Source: Gemmatimonadales bacterium
GTDB taxonomy: Bacteria > Gemmatimonadota > Gemmatimonadetes > Gemmatimonadales > GWC2-71-9
Assembly: GCA_013812695.1 (NCBI GenBank)
Contig: JACCSZ010000339.1
Location: 1-12,330, forward strand
DNA: 12,330 nucleotides
Direction: 5' to 3'
Part shown: piece after piece, positions 1 to 6,865 of the stretch
Layout: the number at the start of each line of letters is the position of its first letter
How positions within the stretch are numbered: the stretch's first letter is position 1
The notes under the pieces: model-generated
The model's database searches: none
The model's input: only the letters and a program-made list of their open reading frames with translations
Told to the model about the DNA's origin: nothing
Translations under genes and position numbers: made by a program

Positions 1-280
1 CGCCCGAGCGACCGGCGCCATCTTCGAGTTGATTGCCGTGTCGAACACCCTGTTCGGCGGGTCGGTCACCACGGCCGGCCTGCTGCCGGGCACCGCGCTG
101 CAAGGAGCGCTCGCGGCGCGGACCGACCTGGAGCTGGCACTGGTGCCCGGTGAGGCGATCAACGACGAGGGCCTGTTCATGGACAACATGAGCCTCGAGC
201 TGCTCGAGGCCGCCGTGCCGATGGAGCTCCGCCTGTCCAAGGATTTCATCGACGCGCTCCACGACCCGGTCGCCGCATGA
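1..280 (+). CDS. C-terminal part of a DUF512-domain protein (radical-SAM/PDZ family), 5' end outside window
   Basis: The reading frame is open from the left edge (first full codon at 2) and ends with TGA at 278-280, so about 92 C-terminal residues are seen. They contain the block N-T-L-F-G-G-S-V-T-T-A-G-L-L-P-G and, near the end, an N-D-E-G-L-F-M-D-N-M stretch. This pattern is typical of the DUF512 end of proteins that combine a PDZ domain, a radical-SAM-like Fe-S region and DUF512; their reaction is unknown. Genes of this family commonly sit directly before der, as here, which supports the call. The TTG at 29 is not the start, because coding similarity continues upstream of it. The stop overlaps the der start (ATGA, 277-280), so the two are probably cotranslated. 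The catalytic part lies outside the window and cannot be checked. Confidence 0.75.
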   Translation, partial: ARATGAIFELIAVSNTLFGGSVTTAGLLPGTALQGALAARTDLELALVPGEAINDEGLFMDNMSLELLEAAVPMELRLSKDFIDALHDPVAA

Positions 281-1599
281 ACAAACCGACGGTAGCCATC
301 GTCGGGCGGCCTAACGTGGGCAAGTCCACGCTGTTCAACCGGATCATCGGCGGCCGCCCGGCGATCGTTTCGGACCGGCCCGGCACCACGCGCGATCGCC
401 ACTTCGGGGATGCCGAGTGGCAGGGTCGGCAATTCTGGCTCATCGATACCGGCGGACTGGTTCCCGAGTCGGACGACTCGATGGACCGCGCCATCCGGCA
501 GCAGGTCGAGTTCGCGCTCGCGGAATCCGATGTCGTGATCTTCGTCGTGGACGGCCGTGACGGCCTCAACCCCGTCGATCAGGCCATCGCCGAGCGCCTT
601 CGCAAGGCTCGACGGCCGGTGGTGCTGGCCGTGAACAAGCTGGATGATCTGGAACGCAGCACGGCCCAGCACGAGTTTCACCAGCTCGGCTTCGGCGACC
701 CCATGGGCGTGAGTGCAGCCATCGGGAAGGGGAGCGGAGACCTGCTCGACGCCGTCGTCGAGCATCTACCCGACCACGATCCGGCGGAGGAGCAATCGAC
801 GCTGCGCGTGGCGGTGGTGGGCCGGCCCAACGCGGGAAAATCTTCGCTGGTCAACCGGCTGCTCGGGGAGGAGCGGCATGTGGTGGCGCCCGAGGCCGGG
901 ACGACGCGCGACGCGGTAGATTCCCTCTTGCGGTATCGGGGCAAGAATCTCAAGTTCGTTGACACCGCTGGGTTACGGCGCCGTGCTAAAGTAGAAGATG
1001 ACCTGGAATTCTACTCCACACTGCGCACCGAGCGGGCGATGGAGCGTTCGGAGGTGTGCGTGCTCGTGGTGGATGCCACCCTGGGCATGCACAACCAGGA
1101 TCTCCGGATCGCGACTCAGGCGTGGGACCAGGGCTGTGCACTCATCGTCGTGGTCAACAAGTGGGACCTCGTCGAGGAGAAGGACACCAACACCGCCCGG
1201 CAGGGTCAGGACGAGCTGATCGACAAGGCGCCGTTTCTCGGGTACGTGCCGTTCGTCTACGTGAGCGCGCTGACCGGGCAGCGGGTCCGGCGCATCCTGG
1301 ACCTGATCCTCGAGGTTGCCGAGGGGCGCGAGCAACGAGTGCCGACCGCGGAGGTGAACCGGGTGCTGACCTCGCTGCTGGAGCGGAATGCGCCGCCGCA
1401 GAAGCCAGGTGAGGAGGTCAAGCTGCTCTACGCCTCGCAGATCGCCGTCGCGCCGCCGACCATTGCCATCGTCAGCAACCGGCCGGATGACGTCCCTGAG
1501 TCTTACCAGCGCTACCTGGCGCACGGGTTTCGCGAGGCGTGGCCGTTTTCCGGCTCGCCGCTCCGGCTCAAGTTCACGGCCCGCGGCGTGAAGCGTTGA
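277..1599 (+). CDS. der: GTPase Der (EngA), ribosome assembly, two tandem G domains
   Basis: Der is an essential GTPase that acts in late 50S ribosomal subunit maturation in the cytoplasm. The 440-residue protein has the family's full length and its unique double G-domain layout. Domain 1 has GRPNVGKS (10-17), PGTTRD (35-40), DTGG (57-60), NKLD (120-123) and SAA (146-148). Domain 2 has GRPNAGKS (182-189), GTTRD (208-212), DTAG (229-232), NKWD (294-297) and SAL (330-332). A KH-like C-terminal domain fills about 355-440 and ends in a short basic tail. All nucleotide-binding motifs are intact in both domains. The ATG start overlaps the upstream stop (ATGA), and the stop shares one base with the plsY start (TGATG at 1597-1601). 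No Shine-Dalgarno precedes it, so translation probably depends on coupling with the upstream gene. Confidence 0.97.
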   Translation: MNKPTVAIVGRPNVGKSTLFNRIIGGRPAIVSDRPGTTRDRHFGDAEWQGRQFWLIDTGGLVPESDDSMDRAIRQQVEFALAESDVVIFVVDGRDGLNPVDQAIAERLRKARRPVVLAVNKLDDLERSTAQHEFHQLGFGDPMGVSAAIGKGSGDLLDAVVEHLPDHDPAEEQSTLRVAVVGRPNAGKSSLVNRLLGEERHVVAPEAGTTRDAVDSLLRYRGKNLKFVDTAGLRRRAKVEDDLEFYSTLRTERAMERSEVCVLVVDATLGMHNQDLRIATQAWDQGCALIVVVNKWDLVEEKDTNTARQGQDELIDKAPFLGYVPFVYVSALTGQRVRRILDLILEVAEGREQRVPTAEVNRVLTSLLERNAPPQKPGEEVKLLYASQIAVAPPTIAIVSNRPDDVPESYQRYLAHGFREAWPFSGSPLRLKFTARGVKR

Positions 1600-2216
1600 T
1601 GGCGGCGCTGCCCTGGCTGGTCGCCTCCTATCTGCTCGGGGCGGTGCCGACCAGTTATCTGGCGGGGCAGCTCTTTCGGGGCATCGATCTGCGCGAGCAC
1701 GGCAGCCGGAATCTTGGCGCCACCAATCTCTACCGAGTCCTCGGCTGGCGCTTCGCCATTCCCGTTGCCCTGCTGGACGCCTCGAAAGGGCTCATCCCCG
1801 TAGTGGCGTTCGCGCCCCGGGTGTCGTCCTCGGAGCTGTTCGCGCTGGTGTGCGGACTGGTGGCCGTGCTGGGCCATGCCTTCTCGGTGTTCGTGGGATT
1901 CAAGGGTGGCAAAGGTGTGGCCACCGCCGCGGGGGTCATGCTCGGGCTGACGCCGGCCGCACTCGGCATCGCGGCGGCGGCGTGGGTCGCGCTGGTCTTC
2001 CTGACCGGATACGTGTCCGTCGCCAGCATCGCGGCGGCGGCGCTGTTTCCCCTGGCGGTGTATCTGATCGACCGTCCCGTACGTCCCGCGATGCTCTGGC
2101 TCGATGCCGCTGTAGCCGCGGGGATCATCTGGCTGCACCGTGGCAACATCAGGCGGCTGCTCGACGGCACCGAGAATCGGTTCGGCCGGCGCGCGCCCGC
2201 CGCCCCTGGTCCGTGA
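1599..2216 (+). CDS. plsY: Acyl-phosphate:glycerol-3-phosphate acyltransferase PlsY
   Basis: PlsY is an inner-membrane enzyme that transfers an acyl chain from acyl-phosphate to sn-glycerol-3-phosphate, giving lysophosphatidic acid, the first committed step of phospholipid synthesis. The 205-residue protein is of normal size and almost entirely hydrophobic. The family's cytoplasmic-loop motifs are all visible: GSRNLGATN (35-43), the glycine-rich G-F-K-G-G-K-G-V-A-T phosphate site (100-109), and H-R-G-N-I-R-R-L with G-T-E-N-R (180-194). The ATG at 1599 is preferred over the in-frame GTG at 1539, because the latter would add 20 residues that lie inside the der C-terminus and lack family character. 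The stop overlaps the gpsA GTG start. The acyl-phosphate supplier PlsX is not in the window, while the glycerol-3-phosphate supplier GpsA is the next gene. Confidence 0.95.
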   Translation: MAALPWLVASYLLGAVPTSYLAGQLFRGIDLREHGSRNLGATNLYRVLGWRFAIPVALLDASKGLIPVVAFAPRVSSSELFALVCGLVAVLGHAFSVFVGFKGGKGVATAAGVMLGLTPAALGIAAAAWVALVFLTGYVSVASIAAAALFPLAVYLIDRPVRPAMLWLDAAVAAGIIWLHRGNIRRLLDGTENRFGRRAPAAPGP

Positions 2217-3211
2217 CGGTCGTTGCCGTCCTGGGGGCCGGCAGTTGGGGCACGACCCTGGCCAATCTGCTCGCTGCCAAGGGCGACACCGTGCGGCTGT
2301 GGGCGTACGAGTCCGAGGTCGTGGAGTCGGTCAACTCCGGTCACGAGAACGCGGTGTTTCTCCCCGGGGTGCGGCTGGCGGACGGGCTCCGAGCCTTCTC
2401 GAATGCGCCCGAGGCGGCGGAGGACGCCGAGGTCATCGTGAGCGCGCCGCCGAGCCACGCGGTGCGATCGGTCGCGAGCGGGCTGCGGGATGCGGTCGCG
2501 CCGGGCGCACTGGTGGTCAGCGCCACGAAAGGCATCGAGACCGGCACGCTCGCGCTCATGTCCCAGGTGTTCGCCGATTGCCTGCCGCAGGCACGGTTCG
2601 CGGCGCTGTCCGGACCGAGCTTCGCGGTGGAGGTCTGCCAGGGGCAGCCGACCGCGGTGGTCGCCGCGGCCACCGACCCGCGCACCGCGCGCGACGCGCA
2701 GCAGTTGTTCGCGACGTCGGCATTTCGGGTCTACTCGGGGCAGGACGTGATCGGCGTCGAGTTGGGGGGAGCGCTCAAGAACGTGATCGCCATCGCGGCC
2801 GGCATCCTCGAGGGTTTGGGCCTCGGACATAACCCGCGCGCCGCGCTGATCACGCGGGGGCTGGCCGAGATTACCCGTCTGGGCGTGGCGATGGGGGCGG
2901 ATCCGCTCACCTTCGCCGGGCTCGCGGGCATGGGCGATCTGGTGCTCACCGCCACCGGCAGCCTGAGCCGGAATCGCGCGCTCGGCATGGCGCTCGCCCG
3001 GGGCGAAACGCTCGACGACTATCGCGCCACGCACCGGAGTGTGGCCGAGGGAGCCGACACGTCCCGCGCGGGCGCGGCACTCGGGCACCGGATGGGGGTG
3101 GAGCTGCCCATCGTCCAGAAGGTCTGCGAGGTGCTCTTCGGCGGGAAATCCGCGCGCGACGCGGTCCCGGAGCTGATGGGACGCGAACTCAAATCGGAGC
3201 AGTGGCGATGA
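2213..3211 (+). CDS. gpsA: Glycerol-3-phosphate dehydrogenase [NAD(P)+], GpsA
   Basis: GpsA reduces dihydroxyacetone phosphate to sn-glycerol-3-phosphate, the backbone used by PlsY, encoded immediately upstream. The cytoplasmic protein of 332 residues is standard length. An N-terminal Rossmann fold carries GAGSWG (8-13). Further conserved blocks are SATKGIE (103-109), SGPSFA (133-138), the catalytic lysine K189 in ALKN, and GLAGMGDLVLT (236-246) followed by S-R-N-R (252-255). The start is the GTG at 2213, overlapping the plsY stop as GTGA (2213-2216). It places the dinucleotide motif at the usual distance from the N-terminus, and anything further upstream lies in plsY in another frame. The stop overlaps the next gene's ATG. 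No key residue is missing. Confidence 0.96.
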   Translation: MTVVAVLGAGSWGTTLANLLAAKGDTVRLWAYESEVVESVNSGHENAVFLPGVRLADGLRAFSNAPEAAEDAEVIVSAPPSHAVRSVASGLRDAVAPGALVVSATKGIETGTLALMSQVFADCLPQARFAALSGPSFAVEVCQGQPTAVVAAATDPRTARDAQQLFATSAFRVYSGQDVIGVELGGALKNVIAIAAGILEGLGLGHNPRAALITRGLAEITRLGVAMGADPLTFAGLAGMGDLVLTATGSLSRNRALGMALARGETLDDYRATHRSVAEGADTSRAGAALGHRMGVELPIVQKVCEVLFGGKSARDAVPELMGRELKSEQWR

Positions 3212-3591
3212 CCACCACGCGGCCAGTCCAGGAGTTTTATTCCATCGGCGAGGTGTGCGCGCTCACCGATCTGAAGCCGCACGTCCTGCGCTACTGGGAG
3301 AGCCAGTTCCGCTTTCTCAATCCGGCCAAGAACCGCTCGGGCAACCGGGTCTACAAGAGCCGGGAAGTGGAGCTGATCATGCTGGTGAAGCACCTGCTGT
3401 ACACGGAGAAGTTCACGATCGACGGCGCCCGCCAGCGCATGGACCAATACCGGCGCACCGGCGAGCTCCGCGCGTCCGCGCGGAAGGCGTTCGAGGTGGA
3501 GCTGGCCGCCGAAGTGCGGGCCGCCATCGAGGACGTGGTGAAGGTGCTCGACGGCCGCGCGGACGGACGCCCCAGCGCGGCGCGCGGATGA
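3208..3591 (+). CDS. Small MerR-family transcriptional regulator
   Basis: This is a 127-residue DNA-binding protein. Residues 10-30 hold a MerR winged-helix recognition region (Y-S-I-G-E-V-C, then L-K-P-H-V-L-R-Y-W-E). The wing contains N-R-S-G-N-R-V-Y (42-49), and a helical segment rich in K, H and Y follows. The rest, about 85-118, looks like a dimerisation helix. There is no effector-binding domain and no cysteine or metal ligands typical of metal sensors, so the signal it answers to is unknown. It belongs to the L-K-P-H-V-L-R-Y-W-E subgroup found in many diderm bacteria. The ATG at 3208 is chosen because a CGGAG lies 8 nt upstream (3195-3199); the GTG at 3202 would leave only 2 nt of spacing. 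It overlaps gpsA and surE by ATGA on both sides, so it is made with the operon and may regulate it. Confidence 0.88.
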   Translation: MTTTRPVQEFYSIGEVCALTDLKPHVLRYWESQFRFLNPAKNRSGNRVYKSREVELIMLVKHLLYTEKFTIDGARQRMDQYRRTGELRASARKAFEVELAAEVRAAIEDVVKVLDGRADGRPSAARG

Positions 3592-4337
3592 ACATTCTGG
3601 TCACCAACGACGACGGCATTCTGGCGCCCGGCCTGGGGTTGCTCGCCGACGTCTGCCGCGAAGTCGGCACCGTCACCGTCGTGGCGCCCGACCGCGAGCA
3701 GAGCGGCACCTCGCACTCGCTGACGCTGCATCGGCCGCTCCGGCCCGCGCGGCGGCCCGACGGCGCGTGGCAGATCGACGGCACGCCGACCGACTGCGTG
3801 ATGCTCGCCATCCAGGCGCTGATGCCGGAGCGACCGGCCTTCGTGTTCTCGGGAGTCAACCACGGTCCGAACATGGGCGAGGACGTGCTGTACTCGGGCA
3901 CGGTATCGGCCGCCATGGAGGCGGTCACGCTCGGGGTTCCCGGCATCGGCATCTCGTTCGCCGGCAGCCAGCCGGAGACCCTGAACACCTACCGCGACAT
4001 GCTGGTGCAGCTGGTCCGCCAGATCACCACGGTCCCGAACTTTCCCGAGCAGACGCTGCTCAACATCAACCTGCCCAAGGTTCCGGCGTCCGAGATCCTC
4101 GGCATCCAGGTCACCAAGCTCGGCAGCCGGTTCTTCTCGGACTCGCTCACCCGCATGAAGGATCCCTGGGGCCGCGAAATCTTCTGGATCGGCGGCGGGA
4201 CGATCACCTGGACGGGCACCGAGAACTCCGACCATCTTGCGGTGGCCGAGGGGTATGTCTCGGTGACGCCGCTGCACATGGACCTCACCAACTACTCGCT
4301 GCTGGAAACGGTCAAGGGATGGTCGCTGGAAGGGTAG
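3588..4337 (+). CDS. surE: 5'/3'-nucleotidase SurE (survival protein)
   Basis: SurE is a metal-dependent nucleoside-monophosphate phosphatase of the cytoplasm linked to stationary-phase survival. The 249-residue product has the expected length. The metal site is complete: N-D-D at 7-9 (D8, D9), S39 in E-Q-S-G, and N91 in S-G-V-N-H-G-P-N. The flanking D-R-E-Q-S-G-T-S-H-S-L-T stretch (35-46), DGTPTDC (64-70) and Y-S-G-T-V-S-A-A-M-E-A (102-112) are also conserved. The ATG at 3588 overlaps the preceding stop (ATGA) and puts N-D-D at the canonical position 7-9, which settles the start. It is followed at once by pcm, a pairing also known from proteobacteria, where the two are thought to handle cell ageing and stress together. 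Confidence 0.96.
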   Translation: MNILVTNDDGILAPGLGLLADVCREVGTVTVVAPDREQSGTSHSLTLHRPLRPARRPDGAWQIDGTPTDCVMLAIQALMPERPAFVFSGVNHGPNMGEDVLYSGTVSAAMEAVTLGVPGIGISFAGSQPETLNTYRDMLVQLVRQITTVPNFPEQTLLNINLPKVPASEILGIQVTKLGSRFFSDSLTRMKDPWGREIFWIGGGTITWTGTENSDHLAVAEGYVSVTPLHMDLTNYSLLETVKGWSLEG

Positions 4338-4981
4338 GGGAGGGGGATGGGTACGGCGGCTATCGCACCCGGCTCGTCGAGACGCTGCAGCAGAAGGGCA
4401 TTCGCGACCTGGCGGTGCTTCGCGCCATCGGCACGGTGCCGCGGCATCTGTTCGTGCCGGAGAGCGTGCGCCACCGGGCCTACGACGACGTGGCGCTGCC
4501 GATCGGCGGCGGGCAGACCATCTCGCAGCCGTGGGTGCAGGCGCGCTACCTCGAGCTTGCCGCGCTGACGGGCCGCGAGCGCGTGCTCGAGGTGGGCGGG
4601 GGCTCCGGCTACCAGACGGCGCTGCTCGCGTTGCTGTCGGACGCGGTGTTCGCGATCGAGCGGATCCCGAGCCTCGCGCACGCCGCCCGTGCCGCGCTCG
4701 AGGCGTCCGGCATCCGGAACGTCACCGTGCTCGTGGGCGACGGCACCCTCGGCTGGCGCCCGTTCGCCCCCTACGACGCCGTGCTCGTGGCGGCGGCGTC
4801 GCCCGAGATCCCCGGCCCGCTGGTCGAGCAGCTCGCGCCTGGCGGCCGGCTCATCATCCCGCTCGGCGACCGGAACGCCCAGGTCCTGACCGTGGCGCAG
4901 CGAGTCGGCCCCGACGTCCGCACCAGCACCGTGGCCGACGTCCGCTTCGTGCCGCTGCTCGGTGAATTCGGATTCCGGTGA
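4319..4981 (+). CDS. pcm: Protein-L-isoaspartate O-methyltransferase
   Basis: Pcm uses S-adenosylmethionine to methylate isoaspartyl residues in damaged proteins, starting their repair. The 220-residue cytoplasmic protein shows, in order, a V-L-R-A-I-G-T-V-P-R-H-L-F-V-P-E N-terminal block (33-48), A-Y-D-D (54-57), GGGQTISQP (63-71), SAM motif I E-V-G-G-G-S-G-Y-Q (91-99), GDGT (140-143), P-Y-D-A-V-L-V-A-A-A (151-160) and a C-terminal F-V-P-L-L-G-E (210-216). Motif I reads VGGGSGY where VGTGSGY is commoner, a conservative change. The start is set at ATG 4319, 19 nt inside surE; it is the only standard start codon in frame before conserved sequence begins. The first ~14 residues are glycine-rich and poorly conserved, so the exact start is less sure than the gene. 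Confidence 0.93.
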   Translation: MVAGRVGEGDGYGGYRTRLVETLQQKGIRDLAVLRAIGTVPRHLFVPESVRHRAYDDVALPIGGGQTISQPWVQARYLELAALTGRERVLEVGGGSGYQTALLALLSDAVFAIERIPSLAHAARAALEASGIRNVTVLVGDGTLGWRPFAPYDAVLVAAASPEIPGPLVEQLAPGGRLIIPLGDRNAQVLTVAQRVGPDVRTSTVADVRFVPLLGEFGFR

Positions 4982-4997
4982 GCCCGCGCTGAACCCT

Positions 4998-5001
4998 GGA
5001 G
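4998..5001 (+). promoter_or_regulatory. Ribosome binding site for the DedA gene
   Basis: GGAG lies 7 nt before the ATG at 5009. It is in the only real gap (27 nt) of the left operon, where coupling by overlap is not available. It supports the chosen start and suggests independent translation initiation here. Confidence 0.75.
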
Positions 5002-5008
5002 TGGCCGC

Positions 5009-5647
5009 ATGGACCTGCTGAAGCAGTTCGTGGATCTGTTTCTCCATCTCGACACGCACCTGAGCCAGGTGATCGCGGAGTACGGAACATGGACGTACCT
5101 CATCCTGTTCCTGATCGTGTTCTGCGAAACCGGGCTGGTGGTCACGCCGTTTCTGCCCGGCGATTCGCTGCTGTTCGCCGCCGGCACCTTCGCGGCACTC
5201 GGTCAGCTCGATCTGTGGTTCATGTGCCTGCTCCTGATCGCCGCGGCGGTGCTCGGCGATACCGTCAACTACTGGGTGGGCGCGACGATCGGGCCGCGCG
5301 CCTTCAGCGGCGACTTCAAGTTCCTCAAGCGTCAGCATCTCGACCGGACGCGCGCGTTCTACGAGCGGCACGGCGGCAAGACCATCATCCTCGCGCGATT
5401 CGTCCCCATCGTCCGGACCTTCGCGCCGTTCGTGGCCGGGGTGGGAACCATGAGCTACCCGCACTTCCTCGCGTACAACGTCGTCGGCGCGGTGCTCTGG
5501 GTGGGCCTGCTCGTGCCGGCGGGCTACTTCTTCGGCAACATCCCCGTCGTGCGCGAGAATTTCACGATCGTCATCCTCGCCATCGTCGCCCTCTCGGTCC
5601 TGCCGGTGGCCGTCGAAGCATTGCGCGGGCGGCGGCGGACGGCGTGA
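5009..5647 (+). CDS. DedA-family membrane protein (VTT/SNARE-associated domain)
   Basis: DedA proteins are inner-membrane proteins needed for envelope integrity. Some members recycle undecaprenyl phosphate or move phospholipids, and others are proton-dependent. This one is 212 residues with several hydrophobic segments (about 27-63, 68-92, 135-175 and 183-203). It has the hallmark stretch E-T-G-L-V-V-T-P-F-L-P-G-D-S (40-53) and R-F-V-P-I-V-R-T-F-A-P-F-V-A-G (130-144). The charged residues E40, D52, R130 and R136 fall almost exactly where the functional residues of E. coli YqjA lie, so the protein is probably active. The start is ATG 5009 with a GGAG 7 nt upstream. The stop overlaps the acylphosphatase GTG. 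Its precise substrate cannot be decided from sequence. Undecaprenyl-phosphate flipping would be relevant to the glycosylation genes on the right but is only a possibility. Confidence 0.9.
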   Translation: MDLLKQFVDLFLHLDTHLSQVIAEYGTWTYLILFLIVFCETGLVVTPFLPGDSLLFAAGTFAALGQLDLWFMCLLLIAAAVLGDTVNYWVGATIGPRAFSGDFKFLKRQHLDRTRAFYERHGGKTIILARFVPIVRTFAPFVAGVGTMSYPHFLAYNVVGAVLWVGLLVPAGYFFGNIPVVRENFTIVILAIVALSVLPVAVEALRGRRRTA

Positions 5648-5919
5648 CCCGGCGTTTCGTCGTGGCCGGACACGTGCAAGGCGTGGGTTTTCGATGGTAC
5701 GCCGCTCGGCACGCGCGCGGGCTCGGGCTCGCCGGATATGCGCGCAACCTGGACGACGGCCGGGTGGAAGTGTTGGCCGCCGGCGATGACGTCGCGACGC
5801 TCGAGCGATTCGAGGTATTACTGCGCGCGGGACCGACCGCGGCGCGCGTGCGGTCGGTGGCGCGGGAGGATCGGCAGGACGACCCGCACGAATCAATGAG
5901 GAGCTTCGACATTCGATGA
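5644..5919 (+). CDS. acyP: Acylphosphatase
   Basis: This small cytoplasmic enzyme of 91 residues hydrolyses acyl-phosphates. It has the full signature: G-H-V-Q-G-V-G-F-R (9-17) with the catalytic arginine R17, and the catalytic asparagine N35 in Y-A-R-N-L, followed by D-D-G-R-V-E-V. The GTG start at 5644 overlaps the dedA stop (GTGA), and the length matches the family (about 90 residues). The C-terminus departs from the usual ending, being D- and E-rich then S-F-D-I-R, which is close to the common strand-ending F-x-I-x. Because PlsY uses acyl-phosphate as donor, a acylphosphatase in the same operon could limit that pool, but this is inference. The stop overlaps the apt ATG. Confidence 0.93.
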   Translation: MTRRFVVAGHVQGVGFRWYAARHARGLGLAGYARNLDDGRVEVLAAGDDVATLERFEVLLRAGPTAARVRSVAREDRQDDPHESMRSFDIR

Positions 5920-6452
5920 CGACCGTCAGCCCGCTGGCACGCCACGTATTGGACACCCTCCGTCCGATTCCGAACTACCCCAAGCCCGGCATCATCTTCC
6001 AGGACATCACTCCGGTCCTGCGCGATGGACGCCTCCTCAGGACGATCGTCGAGGCCATGGCCGAGCCGTTCCGGAACGACCAGGTGAGTCACGTCCTGGG
6101 AATCGAGGCCCGAGGGTTCATCCTGGGCGGCGCGGTTGCGACCAGCCTCGGGGCGGGCTTCGTCCCGGCGCGCAAGCCCGGCAAGCTGCCGGGGGACCGG
6201 GTGACCGAGTCGTACGACCTGGAGTACGGCAAGGACGCGCTCGAATGCCACCGCGACGGGCTGCCCGCGCCGGCCCGGGTCCTGATCGTCGACGACGTGC
6301 TCGCGACCGGCGGGACCGCCAAGGCGGCAGGGCAGCTGGTGCGGGGGCTGGGCGCGGAGGTCGTGGGGTGGAGCTTTCTGCTGGAGATCGTGGGGCTGGG
6401 CGGGCCGGAGAAGCTAACCGGGGCGGTGTCGCACGTGGTGGCCCGCCGGTGA
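5916..6452 (+). CDS. apt: Adenine phosphoribosyltransferase
   Basis: Apt joins adenine and PRPP to give AMP and pyrophosphate, the purine salvage step, in the cytoplasm. The 178-residue protein is typical in length. Visible are the N-terminal P-N-Y-P-K-P-G-I-I-F-Q-D-I-T-P block (19-33), E-A-R-G-F (64-68), R-K-P-G-K-L-P-G (86-93) in the flexible loop, and the PRPP site V-L-I-V-D-D-V-L-A-T-G-G-T (122-134). The ATG at 5916 overlaps the previous stop. A strong GAGGAG lies at 5898-5903, 12 nt away, somewhat farther than ideal. This is the last gene of the left operon. No hairpin with a T-run follows directly, so transcription may continue into the tRNA gene about 116 nt downstream. Confidence 0.97.
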   Translation: MTTVSPLARHVLDTLRPIPNYPKPGIIFQDITPVLRDGRLLRTIVEAMAEPFRNDQVSHVLGIEARGFILGGAVATSLGAGFVPARKPGKLPGDRVTESYDLEYGKDALECHRDGLPAPARVLIVDDVLATGGTAKAAGQLVRGLGAEVVGWSFLLEIVGLGGPEKLTGAVSHVVARR

Positions 6453-6488
6453 GCCGGGTTCGCACTTTCGTCGGGGGCCTGGACGGAG

Positions 6489-6530
6489 TTACCATACCCC
6501 TGGCCGCCGCTTCGCGACCCTTACCAAACC
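6489..6530 (+). repeat. Short direct repeat upstream of the tRNA gene
   Basis: TTACCATACC (6489-6498) and TTACCAAACC (6521-6530) match at 9 of 10 bases with a 32-bp period, close to three helix turns. They lie in the 116-nt gap between apt and the tRNA gene, where a promoter would be expected. No good TTGACA/TATAAT pair was seen in this gap. The repeat could be part of a promoter or operator, or chance. Confidence 0.35.
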
Positions 6531-6544
6531 ACATGAGGTCTGGA

Positions 6545-6560
6545 CGGCAAGTAGTTGCCG
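6545..6560 (+). other. Small perfect hairpin just before the tRNA gene
   Basis: CGGCAA (6545-6550) and TTGCCG (6555-6560) form a 6-bp perfect stem with a GTAG loop, ending 8 nt before the tRNA 5' end. There is no T-run, so it is not an intrinsic terminator. A role in the tRNA leader, for example near the RNase P cleavage site, is possible but unproven. Confidence 0.4.
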
Positions 6561-6568
6561 CGGAAGGC

Positions 6569-6642
6569 GCCCCCGTAGCTCAGATGGATAGAGCAGCAGT
6601 TTCCTAAACTGTTGGCCGCGTGTTCGAGTCACGCCGGGGGCA
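6569..6642 (+). tRNA. tRNA-Arg, anticodon CCT (reads AGG)
   Basis: A complete cloverleaf can be folded. The acceptor arm GCCCCCG (6569-6575) pairs with CGGGGGC (6635-6641) at all seven positions. The D stem is GCTC/GAGC (6578-6581, 6591-6594). The anticodon stem GCAGT/ACTGT (6596-6600, 6608-6612) has one G-U pair, and the loop TTCCTAA gives anticodon CCT at 6603-6605. A 5-nt variable loop is followed by the T stem GCGTG/CACGC (6618-6622, 6630-6634) with loop TTCGAGT. The discriminator base is A6642. The D loop AGATGGATA puts an adenine at the position 20 used by arginyl-tRNA synthetase for recognition, which agrees with Arg. The 3' CCA is not encoded, so a CCA-adding enzyme is needed. Confidence 0.96.
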
Positions 6643-6865
6643 CTTACGATGGGAGTGGAGACGAGGCGGCATGAAGTTCGTCGGGGTCTGGCTCTGTCGG
6701 AGTTTCACGTCCGATTGGCCTACTTGTGCTGCGACTCGACACCCGCCAGGTAGCGTCCCCGATGCCGCCGGAGCCCGCTACAGGATCCCGCGCCTAGACA
6801 TTAGCTTTCGGGGCGCCGGGAGACCTCGGCGTTCGGGTCTCAATCCAAGAGGCATGACACCACGC

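Noticed and set aside
1730..3088. 452-aa open frame on the - strand
   Set aside because: Antisense to plsY and gpsA; arginine-rich low-complexity product without recognisable motifs.
4292..5956. 554-aa open frame on the - strand
   Set aside because: Antisense to pcm, dedA and acyP, which have clear family motifs; its composition (R, H, E, D repeats) is the usual product of reading high-GC genes in reverse.
6569..6642. tRNA-Arg as an integration site for a mobile element
   Set aside because: No repeat of the tRNA 3' end, integrase or other mobile gene is visible downstream in the window.
6620..6865. Long in-frame N-terminal extension of the TPR protein (start at 6620)
   Set aside because: It begins inside the T arm of the tRNA-Arg gene; the peptide F-E-S-R-R-G-H is a usual false translation of a tRNA 3' end, and the extension has no protein-like pattern before the 6854/6866 starts.
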